Source of the DNA: Pontibacter oryzae
GTDB taxonomy: Bacteria; Bacteroidota; Bacteroidia; Cytophagales; Hymenobacteraceae
NCBI RefSeq assembly: GCF_003576375.1
Contig: NZ_QWGE01000001.1
Coordinates: 1-64,000 of the forward strand
DNA: 64,000 nucleotides
Reading direction: 5' to 3'
The notes beneath the pieces were generated by a model. That model searched no databases. It worked only from the letters and a program-made list of their open reading frames with translations, and had not been told where the DNA came from. A program made the translations under genes and the position numbers. Of this stretch, positions 28,200-37,053 are shown in pieces; positions within the stretch are counted from its first letter, which is position 1, and every line of letters starts with the position of its first letter.

Positions 28200-28865
28200 A
28201 TGAAGGCACTCTTTTTCTCCCTGGCCCTGATGTGTACTGTTACCGCCGTACAGGCTCAAGGCACTGCCGCAGAAAAAGCCCCTGCAACCAATAAACTGGA
28301 AAAGCAATTCGAGAACCTAAAGAGCAACTCAAATACCTGGCAGGGCTATAAAGTTGTAAAAATCACAACGCTGGAGTCTTTCTGGAAAAGCGTGCAGGAA
28401 ACCGTTGCTACAAAAGATAAGAAGCTGGAGAACTTTGAGGCTGAAGCAGACAAAAAGCTGCAGGAAGCCCGCAAGGATGTTGCCGCCCAGGAGCAGCAGC
28501 TGGCCGGCATGAAAAAGGACATGGAGCTGAAAGAGGCCGAAATCCAGCAAAGCATGCACGACATCACGCATATTTCGGTGTTGGGGATAGATGTGCCCAA
28601 GCAACTTTATGTGCTGCTTAACAGCGGAATCATACTTGCCCTGCTTGTAGCCCTTGGCGTGATGCTGGTGCAGCACCGCAGCAGCAAGCAACTGGCCAAC
28701 GAGAAGCGCAGAGCCTCCGACGAGATGGAGCTGGAGCTAAACGAGTATAAGAAAAGTGCCCGCGAGCGCGAGCTTAAAATAAAGCGCGAGCTGCAAACCG
28801 AGCTTAACCGCGTGGAGGAACTAAAGCAACAATTGACCTCTGCCAGAAAGCAACCGCAGCTATAA
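28200..28865 (+). CDS. Exported coiled-coil membrane protein, unknown function
   Basis: 221 residues. Signal peptide to about 19 (TAVQAQ), a long heptad-rich helix (about 75-122, with KLQEARKDVAAQEQQLAGMK), one membrane segment (about 138-158, LYVLLNSGIILALLVALGVML), then a highly charged coiled coil to the end. The topology suggests a periplasmic N-domain and a cytoplasmic C-domain. Widespread in Cytophagales as an unnamed protein; no catalytic motif is visible. It stands alone between an unassigned 249-nt leader and a strong terminator. Confidence 0.7.
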   Translation: MKALFFSLALMCTVTAVQAQGTAAEKAPATNKLEKQFENLKSNSNTWQGYKVVKITTLESFWKSVQETVATKDKKLENFEAEADKKLQEARKDVAAQEQQLAGMKKDMELKEAEIQQSMHDITHISVLGIDVPKQLYVLLNSGIILALLVALGVMLVQHRSSKQLANEKRRASDEMELELNEYKKSARERELKIKRELQTELNRVEELKQQLTSARKQPQL

Positions 28866-28890
28866 AAGCTGCCACACACGATCAACAATA

Positions 28891-28923
28891 AAAAAAGGGA
28901 GACAAAGCTTGTCTCCCTTTTTT
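28891..28923. terminator. Bidirectional terminator between convergent genes
   Basis: 15-bp perfect stem: 28891-28905 pairs with 28909-28923 (AAAAAAGGGAGACAA / TTGTCTCCCTTTTTT) over a 3-nt loop, with T-runs on both strands. It serves the coiled-coil gene (+) and the NhaC-family gene (-). Confidence 0.92.
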
Positions 28924-28982
28924 GGTTAAGGTTAGTAAAGTAAGATTAGTGGCGGGTATGTTTAAGGTGAGAATAAAGCATG

Positions 28983-30323
28983 TTAGGCGGCTACGGCTGG
29001 TGCTGCCTCAGGCTGTTTGGCTAAGAAACGATCCACGGAAGGCGTATAAACAGCCAAGAGGCTGAACAGTAGCAACAGGTACAGGTACCAGGCATTGGCC
29101 CAAAGATCAAGGAAGTTGAGCTGGCCCTTGGTAAAGCTTAGTAGTATGAGCACCTGGGCGCCATAGGGCAGCAAGCCCTGCACAATGCACGAGGAGATAT
29201 CAAGCAGCGCAGCGGATTTGCGTTTGTCGATGCTATACTTGCCGCTAATCTCCTTCACAACCTGCCCCGTAACCACAATTGAAACGGTGTTATTAGCAAT
29301 GGCTGTGTTGGTGCCTCCCACCAGCGCGAGTATACTTGCCTGCGCCGACTTGAAACCGCGTGTAGTCCTGCTTACTTTCTGCAGCAGAAACTGGATGCCT
29401 CCGGCCTCGCTCACCATCTGGGCAAGCCCGCCTGTAAGCATGGAAAGCAGGAAGATCTCCGTCATGCCCGTGAATCCTTCGTACACGCTGCGCCCGAGGC
29501 TAAGTAGCTCCAGTTGCCCTTGCCACAATCCTACCAGGCCCGAAGCAAGCGTGCCCACCGTGAGCACCACAAACACGTTTACACCGCTAATCGCCAACCC
29601 AATCACGAGTAGGTAGGGTATGATCTGCCAGATGGCCGATGCATCGAGCGCAGGCAAATCCAAGGCTGCGGTTTCGGGCGTGCTCCAGCCTGTAACAAGC
29701 AGCAAGCCTATAGTGGCCAGCGCCGCCGGGCCAGCAATCAAAATATTCACCCGAAATTTATCGCGCATACTGCATTCTTGTGTTTGCGTGGCGGCAATGG
29801 TAGTGTCTGATATAAAAGAAAGGTTATCGCCAAACATCGCTCCGCCTAAAAGTGCGCCCAAAAGCAGGGGCAGGTTTGTTTGGCCCTGCTCGGCAAGCCC
29901 CACAGCAATCGGACCCAGGGCTACAATGGCACCCACCGACGTACCTGTTGCCGTAGATAAGAACGCTGCCAGCAGAAAAACGCCCAAGGCCAGATATTTT
30001 ACCGGCAGCACGCTCAGACCAAGGGTAACGGTGGCATCCACGCCGCCCACAGCCTTAGTTACGGTGGCAAAGGCTCCGGCCAACAGGTAGATCAGGCACA
30101 TGGTGATAATCTTGGAATCGCCGCAGCCCCGGATAAGCGCATCAACCTTTGCAGCAGTGGCACCACGAAGTATAAAAAATGCCGAAATAATACCCAGCAG
30201 TACTGCAACCGGAGCCGGCAAGGCATAAAAGTCGTTTAAAAGTATACCTGCGCTCAAGAAAGTAAGCACAAACACCAGGAAGGGCATCATCGCCCAACCA
30301 CCAGATTTTTGAATATGTTGCAT
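28983..30323 (-). CDS. NhaC-superfamily transporter; probably MetT-like methionine carrier
   Basis: 446 residues from ATG (complement of 30321-30323); a TTG at 30332 is possible but weaker. About 11-12 helices. FLSTATGTSVGAIVALGPIAVGLAEQ near 123-148 and GALLGGAMFGDNLSFISDTTIAATQTQ near 155-181 are NhaC-superfamily motifs. Plain homology would say Na+/H+ antiporter. The long leader, however, carries a SAM-I riboswitch, and one NhaC-superfamily branch (MetT) is known from comparative genomics as an S-box-controlled methionine transporter. I therefore infer methionine or a related sulfur compound as substrate. Repression by S-adenosylmethionine is expected. Confidence 0.8.
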   Translation of the reverse strand: MQHIQKSGGWAMMPFLVFVLTFLSAGILLNDFYALPAPVAVLLGIISAFFILRGATAAKVDALIRGCGDSKIITMCLIYLLAGAFATVTKAVGGVDATVTLGLSVLPVKYLALGVFLLAAFLSTATGTSVGAIVALGPIAVGLAEQGQTNLPLLLGALLGGAMFGDNLSFISDTTIAATQTQECSMRDKFRVNILIAGPAALATIGLLLVTGWSTPETAALDLPALDASAIWQIIPYLLVIGLAISGVNVFVVLTVGTLASGLVGLWQGQLELLSLGRSVYEGFTGMTEIFLLSMLTGGLAQMVSEAGGIQFLLQKVSRTTRGFKSAQASILALVGGTNTAIANNTVSIVVTGQVVKEISGKYSIDKRKSAALLDISSCIVQGLLPYGAQVLILLSFTKGQLNFLDLWANAWYLYLLLLFSLLAVYTPSVDRFLAKQPEAAPAVAA

Positions 30324-30549
30324 ATAGTGCAAAAGTCCATAGATAGCTGGCAGAAACGCGCAGCCACCAATGAATGCTCTGTTTAATGAAAGAAAGTAAA
30401 ATTTTGATTGGCCAGGCAGACATAATAGCTGGCGGAGATGATTAGCTCAGTTCAACAACAGCAACACAAAGCTAGCCAGGAATTGCCCGGACGAGCTGCG
30501 GAAAGCAAAGAAAAAACTGAAAAGGGTTGTACTGTCAGCATGAGGTTAA

Positions 30550-30650
30550 ATTTATAGGTCCCAAATTGGGCAGGTGTTAGCACCTTTACGGCTTGGGCCG
30601 TGGTTGCTAGAGGTTCTCCGAGCCTGCTCTCTCCCCTCTTCTTTATAAAT
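30550..30650 (-). promoter_or_regulatory. SAM-I (S-box) riboswitch
   Basis: Reading the - strand: P1 5' arm ATTTATA (complement of 30644-30650) pairs with TATAAAT (complement of 30550-30556). P2 starts AGAGG and closes with CCTCT, directly followed by the core GCAACC (complement of 30602-30607). P3 is ACGG/CCGT, then the hallmark AAGGTGCTAA (complement of 30577-30586) and CACC closing P4. The order GCAACC - hairpin - AAGGTGCTAA is diagnostic of S-box aptamers that bind S-adenosylmethionine. About 230 nt separate it from the NhaC-family start. The expression platform is unclear; a weak CTGA/TCAG hairpin with a T-run lies just after P1. Confidence 0.85.
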
Positions 30651-30667
30651 CTTGCATAAAGATGCTG

Positions 30668-30700
30668 CAAAGGTAATTGCCAAACCCCGACAAAATCAAA
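30668..30700 (-). promoter_or_regulatory. Promoter for the SAM-riboswitch transcript
   Basis: On the - strand, TACCTTTG (complement of 30668-30675) matches the -7 TAnnTTTG element, and TTTG (complement of 30697-30700) lies 21 nt upstream. The start site would fall near 30661, about 11 nt before the aptamer, as expected for a leader riboswitch. Confidence 0.55.
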
Positions 30701-30825
30701 CCTCTCGGAAAAGTTCTCTGAAAATTTATATGTCAGTATGCCTTTTGTTCTGTGTTGAAACTTGCATCTATCAGCTTTTTCAAACAAGTTTATATGATAA
30801 ACCAAACACTCTTCTTCCTCAGACT

Positions 30826-31746
30826 ATGAAGTATACTTCTACCGCTTTTTTTGCGCTGATGCTAGCGAGCGCCAGCTTCTTTGGATGTACAAAAAACCCC
30901 TATGCAAGCACCAACAAATCGCACAAAAAACAGCTAAAAGCCTATGCCAAGCAGCTGCGTACAACCCCCGCCACCAATCCTGGCGAGGAGCAGCTGCAGC
31001 AAGGTGATTACTGGGTAGGAACGACCAACTTCAGCCTGCGTCGCCCCAATTATGTAGTCATTCACCATACGGCCCAGCACTCCACCGACCAAACACTGAA
31101 AACCTTTACCATGCCTAAAACGCAGGTGAGCGCGCATTACGTGATCGGGCGCGACGGCAAAGTATACCACATGCTAAACGACAACCTGCGGGCCTGGCAT
31201 GGCGGCAACAGCCGTTGGGGTAGTAATACGGACCTTAACTCCTCCTCCATCGGGATTGAGCTCGATAACGATGGGTATGAGGCATTTGCCGACGAGCAAA
31301 TAAATAGCCTGCTGCAGGTGCTGGCCACGTTGAAGAAAACGCACGGCATACCGGCAGCGAATTTTATCGGGCACTCCGATATTGCCCCCACCCGCAAAAA
31401 CGATCCCAACCGAACCTTTCCCTGGAAAAAACTGGCGGAGCAAGGCTATGGCCTGTGGTACGATGAAGGCTTAATTGAGAAATACTACCAACCGGCTGCG
31501 CCCATTACCGTGCTGGACAGCACCGGCACAAAGCCTGCAGTCATTTTGCAACCCCTGGATTCCATTTCTACCATCCCAGTGCAGTTTAACCCAAAGGAAG
31601 CGCTACGTATCATCGGCTACGACACCCGCGATGTGCCAGCAGCCATCAAAGCGTTTAAACTTCACTTTATCCAAACCGAGGTGGATACCATACTTACCGA
31701 CAAAGACAAAATCATACTTTACAACCTCTACCAAAAGTATCTGTAA
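30826..31746 (+). CDS. N-acetylmuramoyl-L-alanine amidase (Amidase_2), lipoprotein
   Basis: 306 residues from ATG 30826; the frame runs 174 nt further upstream, but the lipoprotein signal peptide ending at Cys21 (SASFFGC) fixes the start. Amidase_2/AmpD-type motifs: NYVVIHHTAQHS near 78 with the first zinc His, SAHYVIGRDGKVYHMLNDNLRAWHGG near 102-127, and FIGHSDIAPTRKNDPNRTFPW near 181-201, with the second His and the Asp ligand. It cleaves the MurNAc-L-Ala bond of muropeptides at the periplasmic face. The C-terminal 80 residues resemble the small helical tail of other periplasmic amidases. Confidence 0.9.
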   Translation: MKYTSTAFFALMLASASFFGCTKNPYASTNKSHKKQLKAYAKQLRTTPATNPGEEQLQQGDYWVGTTNFSLRRPNYVVIHHTAQHSTDQTLKTFTMPKTQVSAHYVIGRDGKVYHMLNDNLRAWHGGNSRWGSNTDLNSSSIGIELDNDGYEAFADEQINSLLQVLATLKKTHGIPAANFIGHSDIAPTRKNDPNRTFPWKKLAEQGYGLWYDEGLIEKYYQPAAPITVLDSTGTKPAVILQPLDSISTIPVQFNPKEALRIIGYDTRDVPAAIKAFKLHFIQTEVDTILTDKDKIILYNLYQKYL

Positions 31747-31771
31747 TACAAACCTCCAGATACACAAAACC

Positions 31772-31821
31772 AAACCGGCCCCGGCAGGAGAAACATCTCT
31801 CCCACCGGGGCCGGTTTTTTT
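31772..31821 (+). terminator. Rho-independent terminator of the amidase gene
   Basis: AAACCGGCCCCGG (31772-31784) pairs with CCGGGGCCGGTTT (31805-31817), followed by T residues to 31821. Very GC-rich 13-bp stem. Confidence 0.92.
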
Positions 31822-31855
31822 CAATTTTATTCTTATCGGTTTAGAAGCCACACAT

Positions 31856-31921
31856 CCTAACTTTCCAACTTCCTAACCTCTCAACTTTCTAACTCTTTAA
31901 CTTTCTAACTCCTAAACTTCC
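31856..31921. repeat. CTAACTTT-like pyrimidine-rich tandem repeat
   Basis: About six imperfect copies of a 9-12 nt unit (CTAACTTTC, CAACTTCCTAAC, CTCAACTTT, CTAACTCTTTAAC, CTAACTCC, CTAAACTTCC). It sits exactly between the amidase terminator and the stop of the DUF819 gene. One strand is almost free of G. Function unknown. Confidence 0.75.
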
Positions 31922-31924
31922 AGC

Positions 31925-33187
31925 CTATCCTGCCAGCATGTTCCAGACGGCTTGCAGCATAAGGCCGCATAGGTAGGCTCCATAGGTACCCACGGCATAG
32001 CCCAAAACAGCCAGCAGCACGCCCACGGGAGCCAGGTACTTGTTAAACGCCACTGCCACAATAGGAGCAGAGGCCGCCCCACCGATGTTGGCCTGGCTGC
32101 CCACAGCCACATAAAAGAACGGCGCCCGGATGATACGCGCTACCACTAACATGATCAGGATGTGGAACATAATCCAGAAGGCGCCCACCAAGAATAGTTT
32201 TGGGTTATCCAGCACAGCTGCCAGGTCCATGCTCATACCGATAGTGGCCACCAGGAAGTATAAAAACACGGTTCCGAAACGCGATGCTCCGTAGCTTTCC
32301 AGCTCGCGGGCTTTGGTGAAGGAAAGTGCGAGCCCTGCTGTGGTAGCAATAATTACAAGCCAGAAAAAGCCGCTGGTAATAGAGTATGCGTCTAAGGCCG
32401 GGTAGTTCTCGGCAAAGTATGGCGCAATGATATCTGCGAAAAAATGGGAGAATCCTGTAAAGCCAAAGGCCACGCCCAGCACAATCATGGTGCTGGTTGC
32501 TGTCGGGATCATGCGTTTGCCAGCCTGCAAGCCTTCCAGTCTTTCCTCCAGCTCGCGTATCGGGCGGCTGTCGGCTCCAAGCAGCTTGTCAATTTTCTCA
32601 GGCTTCTGCGACCAATACAGCAAAAAACCCATCCACACGTTGGCTACAAGCACATCCACGGCAATCATTTGCCCGAAGGCTTCCTTGCTTGCGCCAAACA
32701 CTTCGAGCATGGCCGCCTGGTTTGCGCCGCCGCCAATCCAGCTGCCTGAGATGGTGGATAGCCCTTTCCATACTTCGTCGGTGCCCGTGTACAGCACATC
32801 CGGGAACACTGAGCCTACCAGGAAGAGCGCCAGCGGCCCACCCAGCATCACGCCCACCGTACCGGCAAAGAACATGATCACGGCTTTGCTGCCTAGCATC
32901 CGCAGCGATTTAAAATCAATGCTCAAAGTTAAAAGTATAAGCGAAGCCGGCAGGAAAAAGCGCGAAGCCACAAAGTATAGCTGCGAGGTTTCGCCGGAGA
33001 TAATGTTAAACGTATTCAGCAAAGCTGGCAAAAAGTAACACAGCAGCACCGACGGCACTACTTTGTAAAAGCGGAGCCAGTAACGGTTGGTGCTGGCAGA
33101 TGTCTGGAATACGATGGCCAGGATGACGAGCAGGATGCCCAGCACCACAGCCTCATTCGTGATCAGCGGTGCGCTAGATTCGTTCAT
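31925..33187 (-). CDS. DUF819-family membrane protein (YjcL-like transporter)
   Basis: 420 residues with about 12 helices. Family landmarks are DUF819-like: LPALLNTFNII near 54, VGVMLGGPLALFLVG near 111, ISGSWIGGGANQAAMLEVFG near 144-163 and GSQANIGGAASAPIVAVAFN near 363-382. The repeated Gly/Ala-rich half-helix motifs suggest a two-fold transporter fold related to citrate/glutamate or keratan-type permeases, but no substrate is established. ATG at 33187; convergent with the amidase gene. Confidence 0.88.
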   Translation of the reverse strand: MNESSAPLITNEAVVLGILLVILAIVFQTSASTNRYWLRFYKVVPSVLLCYFLPALLNTFNIISGETSQLYFVASRFFLPASLILLTLSIDFKSLRMLGSKAVIMFFAGTVGVMLGGPLALFLVGSVFPDVLYTGTDEVWKGLSTISGSWIGGGANQAAMLEVFGASKEAFGQMIAVDVLVANVWMGFLLYWSQKPEKIDKLLGADSRPIRELEERLEGLQAGKRMIPTATSTMIVLGVAFGFTGFSHFFADIIAPYFAENYPALDAYSITSGFFWLVIIATTAGLALSFTKARELESYGASRFGTVFLYFLVATIGMSMDLAAVLDNPKLFLVGAFWIMFHILIMLVVARIIRAPFFYVAVGSQANIGGAASAPIVAVAFNKYLAPVGVLLAVLGYAVGTYGAYLCGLMLQAVWNMLAG

Positions 33188-33454
33188 GGGTTAATTTCGT
33201 GTTTGATCGTTTGGGTAATATATGGCTTTCGGACAAACCGATGTGTACCAGGTATAGAAACGCAGGGACACAAAGCTGCCTAAGCCCGGAAACTTTAAAG
33301 TTAGAACTACGGCGGCCCAAAGCCAACACCCTGTTGCCAAAACATATCGTTTTTTTCAGATTTTTGTGCTAAGGGGTATTGTTGCTCTGGTCTTTCAGGC
33401 TTAATTTATACTTTTAAGCACAAATCCACACTTTTACCCAAACACGTATACTCC

Positions 33455-34504
33455 ATGCCAACGCTGGAAAACGCCTTGCACCACCTGCTGCACAAGCACT
33501 ATAATGCTCAAACCCCAGGCGCTATGGTATGCATTGCCCGGTATGGTGCCATACTTTTTGAGGGAGGCGCAGGTGCGGCAAACCTGGAAACAGGGGCGCC
33601 CATCACATCGGAAACCACTTTCAGGCTGGCCTCTGTATCGAAGCAGTTCACGGCTATGTGTGTGCATCTGCTGGCGCAGCATGGGCAACTACAGCTGCAC
33701 GACCAACTCAGCGCTTACTTCCCTGAGCTGGCGCATTTCGGCGACATCAGGCTATCTAACTTGCTAAACCATACTTCGGGCCTGCCAGATTTTGAGGAAG
33801 TTATACCTTCCAGCCAAACCGAGCAACTCACCGACGAAGATGTACTTCACCTTACATCAAAGCAAACCCATGTGTTCTTCCCTGCCGGGGCACGGTATCG
33901 TTACAGCAACACAGCCTACGTGCTGCTTGGCCTTTTGGTAGAGCGTGTTTCGGGAAGTGATTACGCTGATTTTCTACAGGATAATATCTTTCGCCCGCTG
34001 CAAATGCATAGCACCCGCTTCTATTCTAAAGATGCCAGCATTCAAAATCGGGCAACGGGTTATACCTGGGATGCACATCAAGGCATTATACTTACAGACC
34101 AAAATATCGGGACGGCCACGCGTGGCGACGGCTGTATTTATACTTCTGCCCAGGATTATCTTAAATGGCATATAGCCCTATCAAACCTGAATCTATTTAA
34201 CATAAATAAAGCAATAAAAGATAATTGTGCTTTGGTTGAGCAGCATAAACCCTGGGGCTATAGTATGGGGTGGTTTATTTCTGATTGCAACAGCTATAAT
34301 CCTGAGCTTTACCACAGCGGCGACACCTCAGGTTTTACTAACCTGATTATCCGGCTGCCTTACAAAGATACTCTGGTGGCATGCTTCTCTAACATTGCTA
34401 ATAATCAGCATTTTTTGAATGAGCTGCTGGATACCTTACAGCAATTCCCGGAGTTCTTCCCTAGCTCTGAGCTGGTAAGTGCGCTACCGCGCCTGACGCG
34501 GTAA
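33455..34504 (+). CDS. Serine hydrolase, class C beta-lactamase-like
   Basis: 349 residues, no clear signal peptide. S-x-x-K in ASVSKQFTAM near 60, Y-x-N in RYSNTAYVLLG near 149 and H-x-G in HSGDTSGF near 286. This is the triad arrangement of the AmpC/D-aminopeptidase/esterase superfamily (PF00144). The lack of an obvious export signal points to a cytoplasmic peptidase or esterase rather than a secreted beta-lactamase. Located beside wall-recycling genes, a D-amino-acid peptide substrate is plausible (inference). Confidence 0.85.
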   Translation: MPTLENALHHLLHKHYNAQTPGAMVCIARYGAILFEGGAGAANLETGAPITSETTFRLASVSKQFTAMCVHLLAQHGQLQLHDQLSAYFPELAHFGDIRLSNLLNHTSGLPDFEEVIPSSQTEQLTDEDVLHLTSKQTHVFFPAGARYRYSNTAYVLLGLLVERVSGSDYADFLQDNIFRPLQMHSTRFYSKDASIQNRATGYTWDAHQGIILTDQNIGTATRGDGCIYTSAQDYLKWHIALSNLNLFNINKAIKDNCALVEQHKPWGYSMGWFISDCNSYNPELYHSGDTSGFTNLIIRLPYKDTLVACFSNIANNQHFLNELLDTLQQFPEFFPSSELVSALPRLTR

Positions 34505-34644
34505 ACTTGGCAGTTTATCATCAGGCAGCAAAACTCAGACACGACTTTAAGCTATCTAGTAATCTAAGAGTAATGGTTACGCTTTCAGAAAGAGCTTTAA
34601 ACAATGGCCTAATTCGGCAAAGTATATATAATAGGGCCTAAAAC

Positions 34645-34675
34645 AAACGAGGCGCCCTGCTGAGCGCCTCGTTTT
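34645..34675. terminator. Terminator between convergent genes
   Basis: AAACGAGGCGC (34645-34655) pairs with GCGCCTCGTTT (34664-34674), flanked by T-runs on both strands. It serves the serine hydrolase (+) and the C40 peptidase (-). Confidence 0.85.
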
Positions 34676-34697
34676 ATACTTCTTGTCTTTATTATAC

Positions 34698-35876
34698 TTA
34701 CTGATACAAAGCCGTTTTTCGGAGATCAACCACAGCATCATCCGGGGTTATTCGCTTGGCTCTCAGGAAACGGTTCAGCTCTGACTCGTCAAAGTTTTCA
34801 GCCTTCGGGTTCATGCTGCTGATGCGCACACGTCCGGCCGAATGGATGAACTCCTGGTTTCCGCCAATCCACATGCCTACGTGCACCACACGCTCCGATT
34901 TACCGTCCTTGGCTGGCACACCAAAGAAAAGCAGATCACCGGGCTGCATGTTATCCCATCCGTTAGCGGTATTAACCAGTTCGCCAATGTTAACCTGCTG
35001 CGAGGCATCACGAGGAAGCACCAAACCATTCATGAAGTATACGGTTTTGGTAAACCCACTGCAATCCACGCCTTTAAACGAAGTGCCACCCCATAAGTAT
35101 GGCAGGCCTAACAGCTGCTTGCTGGTGGCCACCAGGTTGTTTCCATCAGGCTTGCGGCTGGACAGCCAGGCAGCATACGGCACAGCATCAGCGGCAGGTA
35201 CAAAACCCGTTCTTCCATCCGGAAATCCTACTTCAAAATAATTTGCAGATGTGTTTTTGAGCGCAAGCACATCGCCATACACTAAATCCGATACGGTGCC
35301 TGCAGTTGCAGCTGCCTTGTCATGCGCAAAACCATAGGGTTTGGTGTAAAGCAATTTTGGGCTCTGCTGCCACTCATCGAAAGCAGCCTTGTCCATAAGC
35401 GTCACGCCGCTGGCATCTACCCAAGCCAGGTACTTATCCGGTGTTTGCACCAGGTACCAGCCGCCTTTCTTTTTGTAAACCTGCACAGGCGTACCCATGG
35501 TGGCTTGCGTGGCGAGCTCTGCGGGATGTTTGGGCTCGGAGCGCAGGTTGGCCACCGATATCGTAATTACGCCATAATTCCTGCCTTCCAGCGTTGCCTC
35601 GGGCAAAACCTGAATGCTATCCACATAGTTGATATTTGCCGCTTTAAGCTTTTGAAGCAACTCTTGCTTGGCTGCTGGTATGTTTGTTTCGCCGGTTAGC
35701 ACTGCCCCATTTTGGCTTACATTGAACAAAGCCACGCGTTTATCGGGGGCATACTGCTGGCGAACTGTTTCGATGTGCGGCTCCATGGTTGAGGCCGTTG
35801 TGCTGGCAGACTCCTTCCCGGTGGAGCAGGCCATCAGGAAGCCCAGGGCAAGTATAAGTAAGTTCTTTTTCATCAT
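34698..35876 (-). CDS. SH3-domain C40 (NlpC/P60) peptidase, YkfC-like, lipoprotein
   Basis: 392 residues from ATG (complement of 35874-35876; a second ATG follows directly). The frame upstream of this is not protein-like. Lipobox ends at Cys17 (ALGFLMAC). Two bacterial SH3 domains (about 125-180 with VANLRSEPKHPAELATQA, and about 200-250 with GDVLALKNTSANYFEVGFPDGR, shown here as landmarks) precede the NlpC/P60 domain. Its catalytic Cys lies in FKGVDCSGFTKTVYFMNGL near 270 and its His in VVHVGMWIGG near 330. The architecture matches gamma-D-glutamyl-L-diamino acid endopeptidases that process muropeptides. Directly followed on the same strand by genes of dipeptide use. Confidence 0.9.
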   Translation of the reverse strand: MMKKNLLILALGFLMACSTGKESASTTASTMEPHIETVRQQYAPDKRVALFNVSQNGAVLTGETNIPAAKQELLQKLKAANINYVDSIQVLPEATLEGRNYGVITISVANLRSEPKHPAELATQATMGTPVQVYKKKGGWYLVQTPDKYLAWVDASGVTLMDKAAFDEWQQSPKLLYTKPYGFAHDKAAATAGTVSDLVYGDVLALKNTSANYFEVGFPDGRTGFVPAADAVPYAAWLSSRKPDGNNLVATSKQLLGLPYLWGGTSFKGVDCSGFTKTVYFMNGLVLPRDASQQVNIGELVNTANGWDNMQPGDLLFFGVPAKDGKSERVVHVGMWIGGNQEFIHSAGRVRISSMNPKAENFDESELNRFLRAKRITPDDAVVDLRKTALYQ

Positions 35877-35962
35877 GTGTTTATCCGGCGGCAACCCGCT
35901 TTCATAGTTTATCAGGTTAGAAAATATTTTAAAGTATAAACAGCGGCACAAATACCAACTGC

Positions 35963-37051
35963 CTATTTTACGACAATTTCAAGTTCAAATTGGTTTATAG
36001 CAGCGGCTACCCTTTTCAAGTCTTCGGGCAGGTGCAGGCTGTTAATTATTACACGGGTTATCGGCTCACTGGCTGCCGTTGGATACCGGAAGCTTGAAAT
36101 AAGTATGCCGCGTTGATGCAGAAAATCTGCCAGCTGCTGGTACCTAGTGCTGAAAACCGGGTAACCTGGAATAAAGTCGAACATACTGGCTGCCGGCCCT
36201 AGCTCACTTAGAAACAATCTAATGTTTGCAACGAGTTGCTGCCGGGCTGCCTGCACTAATTCATCGGCCTTTAAGTATGCTTGCAAGTACGCCGGAATGG
36301 CCGGTGAGGCCCCTCCAAAGTATGAGCTGGCCTTCACCTGTTCTGCTCGTTGCCGTGAGCAAAGTATAAACCCAGCCGGAATGCCAAGCGCCTTCCCGAA
36401 AGAACTCACTACCAATAACTCCACATTTTTATACTTGCTGAGCTCTTTATAAATCCCTGCGCCTCCTGAACCGCACACGCCAAAGCCATGCGAATCGTCT
36501 AGGATAAGTATAACATGCTTACTGGCAGGCAAATGCGCCACCCAGTCAAACGAATACGCTTGGGCATGTAGCGGGTCCAGGGCATTGCATACAAGTATAA
36601 ACCGCTCAGCAGTAGCCGTAAACACTCGTTCCAGCGTTTGCGCAACCCAGGTTTCGAAACTGATTGGGGCATTTGCCTGCGCAGCAGCCTCATCGGTTAG
36701 CCACAGTGCCGGGTGTGCGCAGGGCGCGTACAAAAAACGCCCTTCCGTACGCAAAGCATGCACCAGCGTTTGCCCAGCCAGAAACCCCGACGACATGGTT
36801 AAGGCCGCCTCTGCCCCTGTTTGCGCCGCCAGCTTTTCCTCTGCTGCGTCGTAGACGCGCAGTTGCAAGTTAGACCTCCGCGAGCTGGAATAGTTAGTGC
36901 CATAGCGCCGCATCCCTTGCTGCACCAACTCCTGAAAAGCAGGATTGCAGGCCATCCCGAGGTACGATGTGCCCGAACAGTAAAGGAATTCCTTACCATC
37001 CAGCAGCACGGTGCGCCCCGGCAGGTGATCGGTATAGGCGGCTTTGCTCAT
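35963..37051 (-). CDS. PLP-dependent alpha-oxoamine synthase / class I-II aminotransferase
   Basis: 362 residues from ATG (complement of 37049-37051); the frame is open far upstream, but that part overlaps the epimerase gene and is not family-like. FLYCSGTSYLGMACNP near 25, NYSSSRRSNLQLRVYDAAEEKLA near 57-79, ILDDSHGFGVCGSGGAG near 180 (Asp and His of the PLP pocket) and VVSSFGKALGIPAGF near 209 with the PLP lysine. These match 8-amino-7-oxononanoate/KBL-type synthases. It starts 2 nt after the epimerase stop, so it is co-transcribed with it. The true substrate is unknown; no biotin gene is nearby. Confidence 0.8.
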   Translation of the reverse strand: MSKAAYTDHLPGRTVLLDGKEFLYCSGTSYLGMACNPAFQELVQQGMRRYGTNYSSSRRSNLQLRVYDAAEEKLAAQTGAEAALTMSSGFLAGQTLVHALRTEGRFLYAPCAHPALWLTDEAAAQANAPISFETWVAQTLERVFTATAERFILVCNALDPLHAQAYSFDWVAHLPASKHVILILDDSHGFGVCGSGGAGIYKELSKYKNVELLVVSSFGKALGIPAGFILCSRQRAEQVKASSYFGGASPAIPAYLQAYLKADELVQAARQQLVANIRLFLSELGPAASMFDFIPGYPVFSTRYQQLADFLHQRGILISSFRYPTAASEPITRVIINSLHLPEDLKRVAAAINQFELEIVVK

Positions 37052-37053
37052 GC

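Larger units (their letters stand above)
30333..30825. other. 493-nt divergent control region
   Basis: Holds the SAM-I riboswitch and its promoter on the - strand, and the unassigned promoter of the amidase gene on the + strand (30700-30825, AT-rich). Frames that stay open here overlap the riboswitch and show no protein-like composition; I see no gene. Confidence 0.7.
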
